Shown here: positions 36,064 through 45,585 of the stretch, piece by piece
Numbering within the stretch: position 1 is the stretch's first letter
Layout: each line of letters begins with the position of its first letter
DNA from: Alishewanella tabrizica
GTDB taxonomy: Bacteria > Pseudomonadota > Gammaproteobacteria > Enterobacterales > Alteromonadaceae
Length of the DNA: 64,000 nucleotides
Reading direction: 5' to 3'
Assembly: GCF_014652375.1 (NCBI RefSeq)
Contig: NZ_BMYR01000008.1
Location: forward strand, 1 to 64,000
The notes under the pieces: generated by a model
What the model saw: the letters and a program-made list of their open reading frames with translations, nothing else
Told to the model about the DNA's origin: nothing
The model's database searches: none
Made by a program: the position numbers and the translations under genes

Positions 36064-38724
36064 TTAGTATTTATAAGAGAAACTTAACGAATAGCTTTGG
36101 CCTTCTGTACGCTGCTGTAAAATTTCCCCTTGTTGTAGGATCTCAACATTTTGATCAAGAAGATTTTTAAGCCCTAATTTCACAGTCATATTATTAACAG
36201 GCGTATAGCTGTAGGTGAAATCAAGTGAGTTAAATGGCTGCTCAAACGCATCATCTTTCTCATTTACACCGGCAAAAGCAATACGTTTACCAAAGACGTT
36301 ATAGGTTAACGTAGCATTGTGTTTATCATCGTCAGAGTCAAAACCTAATTGTAAGTTAGCCACATATTTAGAGTGACCACTTAAACCCCGTTCTAAATTT
36401 GTTAAGTTTGCTCCAGGGAAACGTTGAATACTGATCTCTGATTCGCTTAATGTCAGGTTTCCTGCTACGAAGAAGTTATCAGTGAGGCGACCAAGATCAC
36501 CACCAAACATATCTAGCTGTTTAAGAAATTCCGCTTCTACCCCGTAAACACTGCCGCTTTCTGCGTTACGGAACGACATCAACAAGTTACCGTCTGAGCC
36601 TGAAAGTTCAATGGCTTCAATTGGATTTTCCAAGTCTTTATAGAAGACCCCAATACTGTAATTACTAGTATCGTAGTACCATTCTAAACGCACATCGGCG
36701 CTGTTGATATCAGTGCTTTTAAGGCCTGCGAAGCCCGTCACTTTAAAGTCGGTTAACGGATCAACATACAATACAGGCGTTACTTCACGTAAGTCAGGCC
36801 TAACAACAGTTTGGCTATAACCAAAGCGTGCTTGTAAATCGTCGTTTATAAACCACGTAAAAGAGACCGCGGGATAAAAGCCATCTTCTAATAAGACTGA
36901 ATCGGTAAGGCTACCACTTACTTCGCCATTCGCGCCAAGTGGCAGGGAGATTTGTTTAAAATCCTCGTAGCGCACACCAATATTGATGCGGAACTTATAA
37001 TCATAATTGAGTTCCACTGCGCCATACGCCGCGTCGATCATTTGTGCAGCTAAATAATCGTCTGCTTGCGTGGTCACGTTTGAGACTTTAAAACGATTGC
37101 CAGCATCTAAAATATTGTCATTCGAGAAAATCTCAGAGAAACGGCCAGAAAGTTGTTGTAGCGTATAGCCGACGGTGTCGAAGTTAAACCGATCCGTTTG
37201 TGCATCACGGCTACGTTCAAAGTAGGCATAACCGCCCGTTAATGCCAGCTCTGCTTTACCCCAAGTTAGTGGTAGTTTTGCATTCCAGCTCAAGTTCTCA
37301 GTGTCATCATTCATGTCACTGAAACTGTAGTTCACCGCGTTTTGATTGCGGCGTACAAATGAAAATACGCTGCCATCCTCTCTGGTTTCATTTAATGTAC
37401 GGTATTCTACTTCACTTGGTGCATAACGACGGGCTTTGGCATCGGTATATTGCCAATCAATAGCCAAATCCATCAAGAACGGTAAATTGTGACGACCACG
37501 AAGCTGATTGCTCAACATGGTGCGTTCTTCATATAAAATGCTGGTGTCGGTATTAAAACGATTCGGTTCATTGATCGTTTCAATGCTGTCACCATTTTTT
37601 ATTTTTATTTCGTCTTTCGTATCACGCAGATAAATCGTTGATGTTTCGATACGGTGATCTACGCCCAATTCCAAACCAAAGTTAAGCATGCCCGACAATT
37701 TAACTTGATGCTCTGTGCCTTTGATATCGTCATATAAGTTAAGCGGTGTAAGTGATTGGCCAGTAACTGAAAAATAACGTTCTTTTTCTTCAATGTTTTG
37801 AGTTGAGCGATCGTAACTGATGCCCGTCATCACCCCAAAGACAACATTTTTTGCTAAATCAAAACGTGTACCAAAAGATAAGCTGCCATCAAAGTCGGGT
37901 TTTACTGAGGTACGGCTGATATCTAAATCACGATTGAATGCCGTGCCTAATTCACGCACAATAGTTTCAGCTTGAGCAAGGTTAGTACCGTTAATGCCGC
38001 CAAGCGCTTCAGCAATATTAATGGGTGTTAAGGTACCATACAGCGCTTGTGCGTTAGCTAATTCAGCTGAAATGCCCCGCGTCCCGTCGTCTTTACCACG
38101 CCAATCATCACCGCCACCAGCATATTCAAAACCGTCATCGCTGTTCAGGCTGTTGTACCCTGTGCCCACAGACACGTTAAACGTGGTTTGCAGTGGGATA
38201 GCCGCTGTCCGGATATTCACATTACCACCACCAAAGGCTGCGGGTAATTCGGGTGAGTAGGCCTTTTGTACCACCAAGCTTTCGATAATACCGGCTGGAA
38301 ACATATCCAGCGGAATAACATTGCGTGTTGGATCGGGGCTTGGCACCATGGCGCCATTTAGTAGCGTGCTGGAGTAGCGCTCACCTAAGCCACGAACGTA
38401 AATAAATTTGTCTTTTACTAAGGTTAAGCCGGTGACCCGACGTAATGCAGTTGCTGCATTGCTGTCACCCGCTCGAGAGATCTGTTCCATCCCTAATAAC
38501 TCGGCAACATAAGGTTGCTCACGTCGTTCAGCTGCAGCCGATGCGGCCGAACTCATTAAACGACCTGAAACTGAAATACGTTCTACGTCTTCTTGTTCAG
38601 CTTGTGTTGGCGCGGTTGTTTCTTGTGCGATGGTGTTTAATGACATCATCGCGGTGGTCGCGCTTAGCGCCAGCAACACGCTGCGGCCAACACGACTGAT
38701 ATTAAATTTTTGCATGCTGCTCAT
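36064..38724 (-). CDS. TonB-dependent outer-membrane receptor
   Basis: An 886-aa receptor: signal peptide (about 1-33, ending TIAQE), a TonB-box-like ERISVSG, a plug domain (about 60-190, with FIYVRGLGERYSSTLLNG and VPSPDPTRNVIPLDMFP), and a C-terminal 22-strand-type barrel ending in aromatic residues (SFSYKY). It imports an unknown ligand using TonB energy. Placed next to phoBR and downstream of a large lipoprotein on the same strand, it is a candidate for uptake of a phosphorus compound. ATG versus the internal MQKFN start is not settled. Confidence 0.9.
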   Translation of the reverse strand: MSSMQKFNISRVGRSVLLALSATTAMMSLNTIAQETTAPTQAEQEDVERISVSGRLMSSAASAAAERREQPYVAELLGMEQISRAGDSNAATALRRVTGLTLVKDKFIYVRGLGERYSSTLLNGAMVPSPDPTRNVIPLDMFPAGIIESLVVQKAYSPELPAAFGGGNVNIRTAAIPLQTTFNVSVGTGYNSLNSDDGFEYAGGGDDWRGKDDGTRGISAELANAQALYGTLTPINIAEALGGINGTNLAQAETIVRELGTAFNRDLDISRTSVKPDFDGSLSFGTRFDLAKNVVFGVMTGISYDRSTQNIEEKERYFSVTGQSLTPLNLYDDIKGTEHQVKLSGMLNFGLELGVDHRIETSTIYLRDTKDEIKIKNGDSIETINEPNRFNTDTSILYEERTMLSNQLRGRHNLPFLMDLAIDWQYTDAKARRYAPSEVEYRTLNETREDGSVFSFVRRNQNAVNYSFSDMNDDTENLSWNAKLPLTWGKAELALTGGYAYFERSRDAQTDRFNFDTVGYTLQQLSGRFSEIFSNDNILDAGNRFKVSNVTTQADDYLAAQMIDAAYGAVELNYDYKFRINIGVRYEDFKQISLPLGANGEVSGSLTDSVLLEDGFYPAVSFTWFINDDLQARFGYSQTVVRPDLREVTPVLYVDPLTDFKVTGFAGLKSTDINSADVRLEWYYDTSNYSIGVFYKDLENPIEAIELSGSDGNLLMSFRNAESGSVYGVEAEFLKQLDMFGGDLGRLTDNFFVAGNLTLSESEISIQRFPGANLTNLERGLSGHSKYVANLQLGFDSDDDKHNATLTYNVFGKRIAFAGVNEKDDAFEQPFNSLDFTYSYTPVNNMTVKLGLKNLLDQNVEILQQGEILQQRTEGQSYSLSFSYKY

Positions 38725-38786
38725 CTGAAAGTCGTCCTATCAGCTCTAAAAGGTACTTGCGAGAAAAGAAGGATATATAAATAACA

Positions 38787-38818
38787 AAAGCACTGCCGGA
38801 TTCACCCGGCAGTGCTTT
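38787..38818 (-). terminator. Terminator between the large lipoprotein and the TonB receptor gene
   Basis: The 13-bp stem AAAGCACTGCCGG/CCGGCAGTGCTTT encloses an ATTCAC loop. On the - strand a T-containing tail (TTTTGTTATTTAT) follows. It may lower receptor transcript relative to the lipoprotein. Confidence 0.78.
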
Positions 38819-38823
38819 ACTGG

Positions 38824-41517
38824 TTAGTCTTGTAAACCAACCGTCCAGCCTGCAGTCCAATCACGGCCTTCTTTAACGGCACCGATAAAGTCAACGTTTT
38901 CAAAGAACGGGTTAACTGTCGACATCACTTTTGGTGTAGTTGTATCAATGGTATAAATACCCTTTAATACCGCAGCCTGGTTAGGCGCTACACTATTGCC
39001 TTCTTGGGCAAGGAACCACTGTTCAACAGTTGTACCGTTACCCAAATTACCTCTGAACGGCTCAGCACAGGCAATAACAGAGTGGGTCATTTGTAGTTCA
39101 CCGCTTGCAGCTAATGCGCGTGACTCGTTTGATTCAATTTCTAAACATTCACCCATGCCAGTTGGGCCTGTGATGATAAAGTTATGTAACTTCGCGTTGG
39201 TACCTGCACGCAGTAATACACCCTCTGAATCGTCATCGCCATCAAAGTTATTACCGATAATAGTCATGTTAGCAATAATCGGGTTAGATACCGGTAGTGC
39301 TGTAAAATTACCTGATTGGTTATCGGCTTCGATTCCGCGGTTAGCCTTGGCGTCATCAGCATCATGTTTCACAATTACGAATTGCATATTACCGCGCCAG
39401 CCATCTGCCCAATCCAGTGAATCATCACCGTTTGACGTTAAGACCACGTTTTTACAGCTCACTGAACCACCAAAGAACTCCACACCGTCGTCGACGTTTT
39501 GGTGTACTTGGATATTAGAACACTGTGTCTGTGAACCCACACCAAAGAAGGTGATGCCATTGAGTTCGTTATCTGGAATAACTTCAAATCCTGCGTGTTT
39601 CACCACAACATAATTTAAACGGCCGCTGTTATCCTCCCAGTTAGCACCACCGTATGGACCTGCATCACCTTCTGCTTCAATTTGACAACTGGCTAGGTTA
39701 GCTTGGTCACATTTGTTACTCGGTGCATTGCCTAATAACACTAAACCACCCCACTGACCGGCAGCGGTGGGTGAACCAATTACGTCTTGAACCGAGGTCA
39801 TAACGATAGGATTTGCCGCTGTACCATTGGCTTCAATTTTAGAGCCGCGGGTAATAACTAGGAAATCCGCGCCGGACTTACCAAAAATGGTAACACCTGG
39901 TTGAATAGTTAGTGTGGCATTACTACGGTTGTCATTACCAATACGCACTCGGCCACTTAACACATAGTCGGCACCTGTTGCCAAAGTAACGTTAGTGGTA
40001 ATATCACCACTTAATTGACAGTTTAAACGTCCTGTTAAGCTGTTAACTTGAGTTGTACCAACAGGACACGCGGCTAAATCATCTTCTGGGTGCAGGCCAA
40101 TGGTCCAACCTTCGGTCCAGTCATTGGTACCATCAAAAGCACCGATATAAGTGACATTGTCAAACCACGGATCAACGTTATTCGCAACATTATAGCCATT
40201 GCCTAAAGCCGGAGAGTTTGGTGCAGGAATATAGCCCCCTAGTAAGGCATCGCCCACGATATTACCCGGTTGCGCGCGGAACCAGGCTTCAGCGTTCAAG
40301 GTTACGTTACCTGCCGCATCAACAGAATTTCTGAAGGGCTCAGCACAATCAATAATTGAATTACGGAAGATAATTTGGCCATTGCCAGCATTAGCAACAG
40401 ACTCGTTAGAGTTAATTTCGAAACATTCACCCATGCCTGATGGACCAGTAACGATGATGTTATATAATTCACCTGCGGTGCCAGCACGTAATAAAATGCC
40501 CTCAGAATCGTCTTCGCCATCAAAGTTGTTACCAATGATGGTCATGTTAGCAATGCGTGGTTTTGATACAGGCGTAGCGGTAAAGTTACCTGATTGGTTA
40601 TCGGCTTCAATTCCGCGGTTTGCTTTGGTATCATTTTGCGCTTTGCGTACTAACACGTGTTGCATACGACCAGTCCAGCCGTCTGCCCAATCTAAAGAAT
40701 CATCGCGGTTACCGGTTAATACCACGTATTTGGCATCAACAGTACCACCGAAAAATTCAACACCATCATCTAAGTTATTATGTACTTGAATATATTCAAC
40801 TACTGTACGGCTACCTACACCACCAAAGGTTATGCCATTGAGTTCATTATCGGGGATAACTTCAAAGCCAGCATAACGCACTTGAACATATTTTAATGCG
40901 CCACTGTCATCTTCAGGGTTAGAGCCACCGTATGGCCCAGCTTCACCTTCCGATTCTACACGGCAATTTGCTAAGTTAGCTGGATCACATTTGTTGGTGG
41001 GGGCATTACCTAAAATAACTAAACCACCCCATTCAGCGGTGGATTCTTCGTCTGATAAACCTAACATATCGTTTACAGAGGTCATAATGATGGGGGCTGT
41101 GCGTGTTCCGACGGCTTGAATTTTAGAGCCTCGGGCAACCACTAAAAAGTCTGCACCGCTTTTCCCAAAAAGGGTTGTACCAGGTTCAATCGTCAGGGTG
41201 GCACTGTTGGCATTGTCGTTACCTACAGCAACTTTACCACTTAACGACCACGCGATATTGGCGGTTAAACGTGTATCGCTAGTGATCGTGCCAGTAATCT
41301 CACACACGGGTTTGTTAACGCCAGCTAAACTAGTACCTTGAGTAGAAAAGCTTGGGCAAGCACTTACTACAGGTGGTGGCGTGCTACCACCGCCGGTGCC
41401 ACCGCCAGTATTATTGTTGCTATTGCTACCAGCGTTAACGACTAAATCGCCGCCACAGCCAGCTAACATCAAGGCTGATGCTATCGCGCTTAATTTAACC
41501 ATTTTGCGTAAAGCCAT
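38824..41517 (-). CDS. Large surface-type lipoprotein with two tandem beta-helix repeats
   Basis: An 897-aa protein with a lipoprotein signal (residues 1-20, LMLAGC lipobox at Cys21), a Gly/Asn/Pro linker (about 25-55), then two homologous halves of about 420 residues. Both contain TLTI-PG-T-FGKSGADFLV, WGGLV-LGNAP, DNELNGITF, DDGVEFFGG, DSLDWADGW, KANRGIEADNQSGNFTA and NMTIIGNNFDG, a repeating-strand pattern like a right-handed beta-helix. It lies upstream of the TonB receptor with a hairpin between. Function unknown; a partner that captures ligand for the receptor is inferred. The start with GGAG 8 bases upstream is preferred. Confidence 0.85.
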   Translation of the reverse strand: MALRKMVKLSAIASALMLAGCGGDLVVNAGSNSNNNTGGGTGGGSTPPPVVSACPSFSTQGTSLAGVNKPVCEITGTITSDTRLTANIAWSLSGKVAVGNDNANSATLTIEPGTTLFGKSGADFLVVARGSKIQAVGTRTAPIIMTSVNDMLGLSDEESTAEWGGLVILGNAPTNKCDPANLANCRVESEGEAGPYGGSNPEDDSGALKYVQVRYAGFEVIPDNELNGITFGGVGSRTVVEYIQVHNNLDDGVEFFGGTVDAKYVVLTGNRDDSLDWADGWTGRMQHVLVRKAQNDTKANRGIEADNQSGNFTATPVSKPRIANMTIIGNNFDGEDDSEGILLRAGTAGELYNIIVTGPSGMGECFEINSNESVANAGNGQIIFRNSIIDCAEPFRNSVDAAGNVTLNAEAWFRAQPGNIVGDALLGGYIPAPNSPALGNGYNVANNVDPWFDNVTYIGAFDGTNDWTEGWTIGLHPEDDLAACPVGTTQVNSLTGRLNCQLSGDITTNVTLATGADYVLSGRVRIGNDNRSNATLTIQPGVTIFGKSGADFLVITRGSKIEANGTAANPIVMTSVQDVIGSPTAAGQWGGLVLLGNAPSNKCDQANLASCQIEAEGDAGPYGGANWEDNSGRLNYVVVKHAGFEVIPDNELNGITFFGVGSQTQCSNIQVHQNVDDGVEFFGGSVSCKNVVLTSNGDDSLDWADGWRGNMQFVIVKHDADDAKANRGIEADNQSGNFTALPVSNPIIANMTIIGNNFDGDDDSEGVLLRAGTNAKLHNFIITGPTGMGECLEIESNESRALAASGELQMTHSVIACAEPFRGNLGNGTTVEQWFLAQEGNSVAPNQAAVLKGIYTIDTTTPKVMSTVNPFFENVDFIGAVKEGRDWTAGWTVGLQD

Positions 41518-41756
41518 TACCATCTCTCCGTAAATATGAAGTTTTAATGAACATTAACTAAGGGATTTAGATGAGCGCTAAGCTAGCTGAATGCTGTGAC
41601 GCTTTTATTACAAGAAGATGCGTTGAAATATTAGGTTTAACGGTACGAGGATTTATGCGCCTTACAGGGCAGCGTGACACAAATAATTCATTTTACTGTC
41701 ATAAAGCTTGGTGCTTTTACTCTGTAGAAAGGAGCTTATCAAGTTGTACTGTTTTC

Positions 41757-41801
41757 TATGGCAATCTGTTTTTTATGACAATCTGCTTGTCATGGCAATC
41801 T
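41757..41801. repeat. Three tandem 17-bp repeats
   Basis: TATGGCAATCT, TATGACAATCT and CATGGCAATCT start at 41757, 41774 and 41791, exactly 17 bases apart. On the - strand each reads AGATTGYCATR, close to a PhoB half-site (TTGTCAT), but 17-bp spacing differs from the 11-bp Pho box. The middle copy also forms ATGACAA/TTGTCAT inverted arms with the start of the next unit. They lie about 240-285 bp upstream of the lipoprotein start and about 100 upstream of phoB. Confidence 0.6.
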
Positions 41802-41832
41802 TGTTGGAGAGCCGCGTAACAAAGGATGCTAT

Positions 41833-41851
41833 TTTTCATAAAAGTGTCATA
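41833..41851 (+). promoter_or_regulatory. Pho box upstream of phoB
   Basis: TTTTCAT and GTGTCAT half-sites are 11 bases apart with an AAAA spacer, 53 bases before phoB. Twenty-one bases around it are identical to those at the site before the second pstB. Confidence 0.72.
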
Positions 41852-41903
41852 ATTTAAATGGATACTGCAATACAGGTGATAAATGATTAACACAGGTGAA
41901 AAA

Positions 41904-42593
41904 ATGTCGTCTCGGAAGATTTTAGTCGTTGAAGATGAAGCGCCCATTCGTGACATGTTGTGTTTTGTATTGGAGCAAAATGGCTATCAAGCGGCAACAG
42001 CCGCCGATTATAATAACGCTATAGAGATGTTGGTTGAGCCTTACCCCGATTTGGTCTTGCTAGACTGGATGTTACCTGGTGGCAGCGGTATCCAAATTGC
42101 AAAAAAAATGAAGCAACATGAGTTAACGCGCAATATCCCTATTATTATGATCACTGCTCGCGGTGAAGAAGAAGATAAGGTCCGTGGACTAGAAGTAGGC
42201 GCGGATGATTACGTGACCAAGCCGTTTTCACCCAAGGAGTTGATGGCGCGGATTAAAGCAGTGATTCGCCGAGTTGCACCCACTAGCTTAGATGAAGTGA
42301 TTGAAGTGCATGGTTTAAAGCTTGATCCTGTATCACATCGGGTGACGGCAGAAGAGTATCCTTTAGATATGGGACCAACGGAATTTCGATTATTACACTT
42401 TTTTATGACCCATCCGGAGCGGGTTTACAGTCGTGAACAACTGCTTGATCATGTGTGGGGAACCAATGTCTATGTTGAAGATCGTACGGTAGATGTTCAT
42501 ATACGACGGTTACGAAAAGCCATTTCGCATGCGGGGCACGATCGGTTAGTGCAAACGGTACGCGGTTCGGGTTACCGCTTTTCGGCTAAGTAG
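41904..42593 (+). CDS. phoB: Phosphate regulon response regulator PhoB
   Basis: A 229-aa OmpR-family regulator. The receiver has phosphoacceptor Asp54 ([11 protein letters not shown]), [13 protein letters not shown] and the conserved Lys in TKPFSPKEL; the winged helix has [36 protein letters not shown] features and ends [10 protein letters not shown]. Strong overall resemblance to E. coli PhoB fixes the start at MSSRKILVV; an ATG 7 codons earlier has a similar ribosome site. It forms an operon with phoR 6 bases downstream and is preceded by a Pho box (autoactivation). Confidence 0.96.
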   Translation: MSSRKILVVEDEAPIRDMLCFVLEQNGYQAATAADYNNAIEMLVEPYPDLVLLDWMLPGGSGIQIAKKMKQHELTRNIPIIMITARGEEEDKVRGLEVGADDYVTKPFSPKELMARIKAVIRRVAPTSLDEVIEVHGLKLDPVSHRVTAEEYPLDMGPTEFRLLHFFMTHPERVYSREQLLDHVWGTNVYVEDRTVDVHIRRLRKAISHAGHDRLVQTVRGSGYRFSAK

Positions 42594-42599
42594 TGTTTA

Positions 42600-43937
42600 A
42601 TGCGCGTATTGCTCTCTAAAAAAAATTTATTGTTGCGTGTGCTGCCATTGTATTGTTTGGCAGCAATCATTGGCTGGATGTTTGGTCAGGCGTTACTTTT
42701 TTTGTGTTTGCTCAGTTTTGGGCATCTTTGGTGGCAATATAAGCACATTTTTTTGCTCGATAAATGGTTGTGGCGCGATCGTAAGCTAACCCCTCCTGCT
42801 GGTGACGGGAGCTGGCAGCAAATATTTGATGGTATTTATTTTCAACAACGCCGTGAGCGTCGTAAACGTAAAGAATTACGCACCTTAGTTAGGCGCTTTC
42901 GTGATGGTGCTGAAGCCCTCCCCGAAGCGGTTGTGGTGCTTAGCGAAGACTGGAGTATTATTTGGTGCAACAAGTTAGCGCAATTGCTAGTTGGTTTACG
43001 TTGGCCCAGTGATGAAGGACAGCGTATCGATAATCTTATTCGCTCACCTGAATTTCATCAATATCTCAAGCTACAAAGCTTTCAACAACCGTTAGAAGTC
43101 ATGTCACCTACCTCCTCCAGCGTAATGTTGGAGTGTAAAATTATGCCTTATGGTAAAGCACAGTTTTTATTAATTGTGCGAGATATCACCCAATTAAAAC
43201 AGCTTGAGCAAATACGCAAAGATTTTGTGGCGAATGTGTCGCACGAATTGCGTACGCCCTTAACGGTGTTGCAAGGGTATTTAGAAGTCATGGACGTTGA
43301 TAGCCAACCGGCTCACGCCATATGGCAAAAAGCCCATCCGGTCATGTTAGAGCAAACTCGCCGGATGGATGCGTTGGTCCAGCAATTATTGACCTTGTCG
43401 CGCATAGAAGCTGCGGCTCGCGTACAGTTTGAGCAAGAAGTGGATGTGCCCGCGATGCTTAAATTAATTGAACAAGAAGCGGAAACCTTGAATCGTGATA
43501 AGCAACACACCCTAGTCTTTGACATCGATATGACGTTAACAGTAACTGGGGCGCAAGATGAATTGCGCAGTGCCTTCTCCAATTTAGTTACCAACGCCAT
43601 TAAGTATACGCCAGCCGCTGGCAGCATTAAGGTGAGTTGGCAGCGAGAGCATCAGCGAGCGGTATTTACCGTGCAAGATAATGGTGAGGGGATTGCCGCC
43701 CATCACGTTAAGCGCTTAACTGAGCGTTTCTACCGTGTAGATCAAGCTCGCGCCAGAAATACCGGTGGTACTGGCTTGGGTTTAGCCATTGTAAAGCATG
43801 TATTGTCGCGGCATAACAGCCAGTTAATGATTTTCTCTGAGCCAGGGCATGGCAGTACCTTTTCGTTTGCGATACCGCCTGAGCTGGTATTGAGTGCACA
43901 GACGCCCAAAAAGCGCGCTAAATTTAAGGTTAAGTAG
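42600..43937 (+). CDS. phoR: Phosphate regulon sensor kinase PhoR
   Basis: A 445-aa membrane kinase: two N-terminal hydrophobic helices (about 9-28 and 30-48) with no large periplasmic domain, a PAS domain (about 100-200), HisKA with His215 in NVSHELRTPL, and an ATPase domain with NAIKYTPA, DNGEGIA and GTGLGLAIV. It phosphorylates PhoB when Pi is low and is restrained by the Pst/PhoU complex. The missing sensor domain fits this indirect sensing. Confidence 0.95.
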   Translation: MRVLLSKKNLLLRVLPLYCLAAIIGWMFGQALLFLCLLSFGHLWWQYKHIFLLDKWLWRDRKLTPPAGDGSWQQIFDGIYFQQRRERRKRKELRTLVRRFRDGAEALPEAVVVLSEDWSIIWCNKLAQLLVGLRWPSDEGQRIDNLIRSPEFHQYLKLQSFQQPLEVMSPTSSSVMLECKIMPYGKAQFLLIVRDITQLKQLEQIRKDFVANVSHELRTPLTVLQGYLEVMDVDSQPAHAIWQKAHPVMLEQTRRMDALVQQLLTLSRIEAAARVQFEQEVDVPAMLKLIEQEAETLNRDKQHTLVFDIDMTLTVTGAQDELRSAFSNLVTNAIKYTPAAGSIKVSWQREHQRAVFTVQDNGEGIAAHHVKRLTERFYRVDQARARNTGGTGLGLAIVKHVLSRHNSQLMIFSEPGHGSTFSFAIPPELVLSAQTPKKRAKFKVK

Positions 43938-44025
43938 CGCACCGACTAATCGTTGATTTTCGCTACACACCCTTACGTTTAGACCCTGTTTTAGATGATT
44001 GCTTTTAAGTGCACAGTATATGTGC

Positions 44026-45585
44026 TTAGCCGTCTGTCTCTAATTGCGGGTTAACGTGGTTTAGCAAATCCTGCAACGCCGGGATATCCAGTTTAAACGC
44101 AATTTTCTTTAAGGTTTTTTGTTCTTGTACTAAATCGGCCGTTAACACGCTTTGTTGCTGTAACCAGCTTGGTGGCAGTTGCAATTGTAATTGTTGAACC
44201 GCTGCCTGAGCACTAAAAAGGGGTAAAAAATCATCGCGACGTTTTTGATTTAGCAACACAGCTAAGCGCAGTAAGACCAATAAATTAATGACCACAGGCA
44301 AATCATACAAGCTAAAGTAGGGGATCTCATCGGCGCGAATTTTACGACGATGAAAACGAACTAAACAGGCCAGTAAGTTTTGTTGCTCTTGGTTAAAACC
44401 GGGTAAATTGGCATTTTGTAAGATATAAGCAGAATGCTTTTGCACACCCGATGAGTTGATATGTAAACCAATTTCAAACACGGTTGCCGCAAAACCTAAC
44501 AATAGGGCCTCTTCTTCGCCTAAATGCCAACTGTCTTTTACGTGTTCAAATAATGCCAGCGCAGTAGCCCGCACCCGACCTGCTTGAGCTTGATCAATAT
44601 CATAGCGGGTTACTAGGCTTTGCATGGTTTGTTCACGGATATCCAGATGCTGCATACGATCACTCATTTCGTATAACACCCCTTCGCGTAATGCAGCATC
44701 GATATACACTAATTGCTCAATTTGCAGCATTTGAAAGGCTGCAATTAAGATACTTAACCCTGAGCAGAGTAATAATTTACGATCTTCTGTTAGTCCCGGT
44801 AAATCTAATTGTTGGCAATGTTCGAACTTAAGCAGATAGCTTTGTAACCGCAGTAAATGGGTTAAGTCAACGGGGCCGTTACTCCAGCCAAATCCCTGAA
44901 TAATATCGCGAATGGTTTTAATGGTACCCGAGGTACCAACAACTTGCTGCCAACCCGCAGCGCGAAAACTACTAACGATAGGCTCTAGTTCTTGTTCAGC
45001 TTGAATAATCGCGCGGTTAAAGCGTCGGGCAGAAATTTTGCCTTGGCTAAAGTGGCTTTTGCCGTAGCTAACACATCCCATATTACGGCTACTTAAGCGC
45101 AGCGGTTGAGCTGCTTCACCAATGGCAAATTCGGTACTGCCACCGCCGATATCGATAACCAGACGCCGGCCATTAAAGTGTTCAAAGTGCGCGACGCCTT
45201 GATAAATAAAACGGGCTTCTTCTTGACCTGAGATCACTTCAATAGGAAATGGAAACAGCGTTTTAGCGCGCCTTAAAAAAGTAGCCGAGTTTTTTGCTCG
45301 GCGTAAGGTATAGGTGGCAATAACACGCACCGATTGCGGCGCAAAAGGCTGTAGCGTGTCAGCAAACTGGCGCAAAACGTTTAACCCGCGCTCGATGGCT
45401 TCTTCGCTTAAAACGAGTTCTTCGTTTAGTCCTTCAGCCAATTGCACCTTTTGTTTTTCTCGGTGCAATAACTGAATATCGCCTTTTACCACTCGGGCAA
45501 TAACCATATGGAAGCTGTTAGAGCCGAGGTCTACGGCGGCAATATAAGGTGCCGCACCTTGTTCTGGTAGTGTTTGTGTTGTCAA
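44026..45585 (-). CDS. ppx: Exopolyphosphatase
   Basis: A 519-aa ASKHA-fold phosphatase that removes terminal Pi from polyphosphate chains. Seen: AAVDLGSNSFHMVIARV (phosphate 1 loop), VIDIGGGSTEF (phosphate 2 loop), MGCVSYGK, GTSGTIKT, and a C-terminal HD-like domain with KHSAYILQNANLPGF. The start is TTG, overlapping the ppk stop (TTGA), so translation is probably coupled. Collinear similarity to E. coli Ppx (513 aa) supports this start. Confidence 0.93.
   Translation of the reverse strand: MTTQTLPEQGAAPYIAAVDLGSNSFHMVIARVVKGDIQLLHREKQKVQLAEGLNEELVLSEEAIERGLNVLRQFADTLQPFAPQSVRVIATYTLRRAKNSATFLRRAKTLFPFPIEVISGQEEARFIYQGVAHFEHFNGRRLVIDIGGGSTEFAIGEAAQPLRLSSRNMGCVSYGKSHFSQGKISARRFNRAIIQAEQELEPIVSSFRAAGWQQVVGTSGTIKTIRDIIQGFGWSNGPVDLTHLLRLQSYLLKFEHCQQLDLPGLTEDRKLLLCSGLSILIAAFQMLQIEQLVYIDAALREGVLYEMSDRMQHLDIREQTMQSLVTRYDIDQAQAGRVRATALALFEHVKDSWHLGEEEALLLGFAATVFEIGLHINSSGVQKHSAYILQNANLPGFNQEQQNLLACLVRFHRRKIRADEIPYFSLYDLPVVINLLVLLRLAVLLNQKRRDDFLPLFSAQAAVQQLQLQLPPSWLQQQSVLTADLVQEQKTLKKIAFKLDIPALQDLLNHVNPQLETDG

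Larger units (their letters stand above)
41518..41903. other. Divergent regulatory region between the large lipoprotein and phoB
   Basis: About 386 bases contain a Pho box for phoB (41833-41851), three tandem 17-bp repeats (41757-41801) and AT-rich DNA. A stretch of 82 codons open on the + strand (41571-41819) has no ribosome site and no sensible protein, so it is not treated as a gene. Confidence 0.6.

Noticed and set aside
36064-38724. Receptor identified as siderophore or vitamin B12 type
   Set aside because: No iron, siderophore or cobalamin genes are nearby and no type-specific motif is visible, so the ligand is left open.
38996-39613. 205-codon frame antisense to the large lipoprotein gene
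   Set aside because: It appears also in the homologous second half (40382-40789), as expected for a shadow of a duplicated gene.
41571-41819. 82-codon open frame upstream of phoB
   Set aside because: No ribosome site, no protein-like composition, and it covers the repeats and regulatory DNA.
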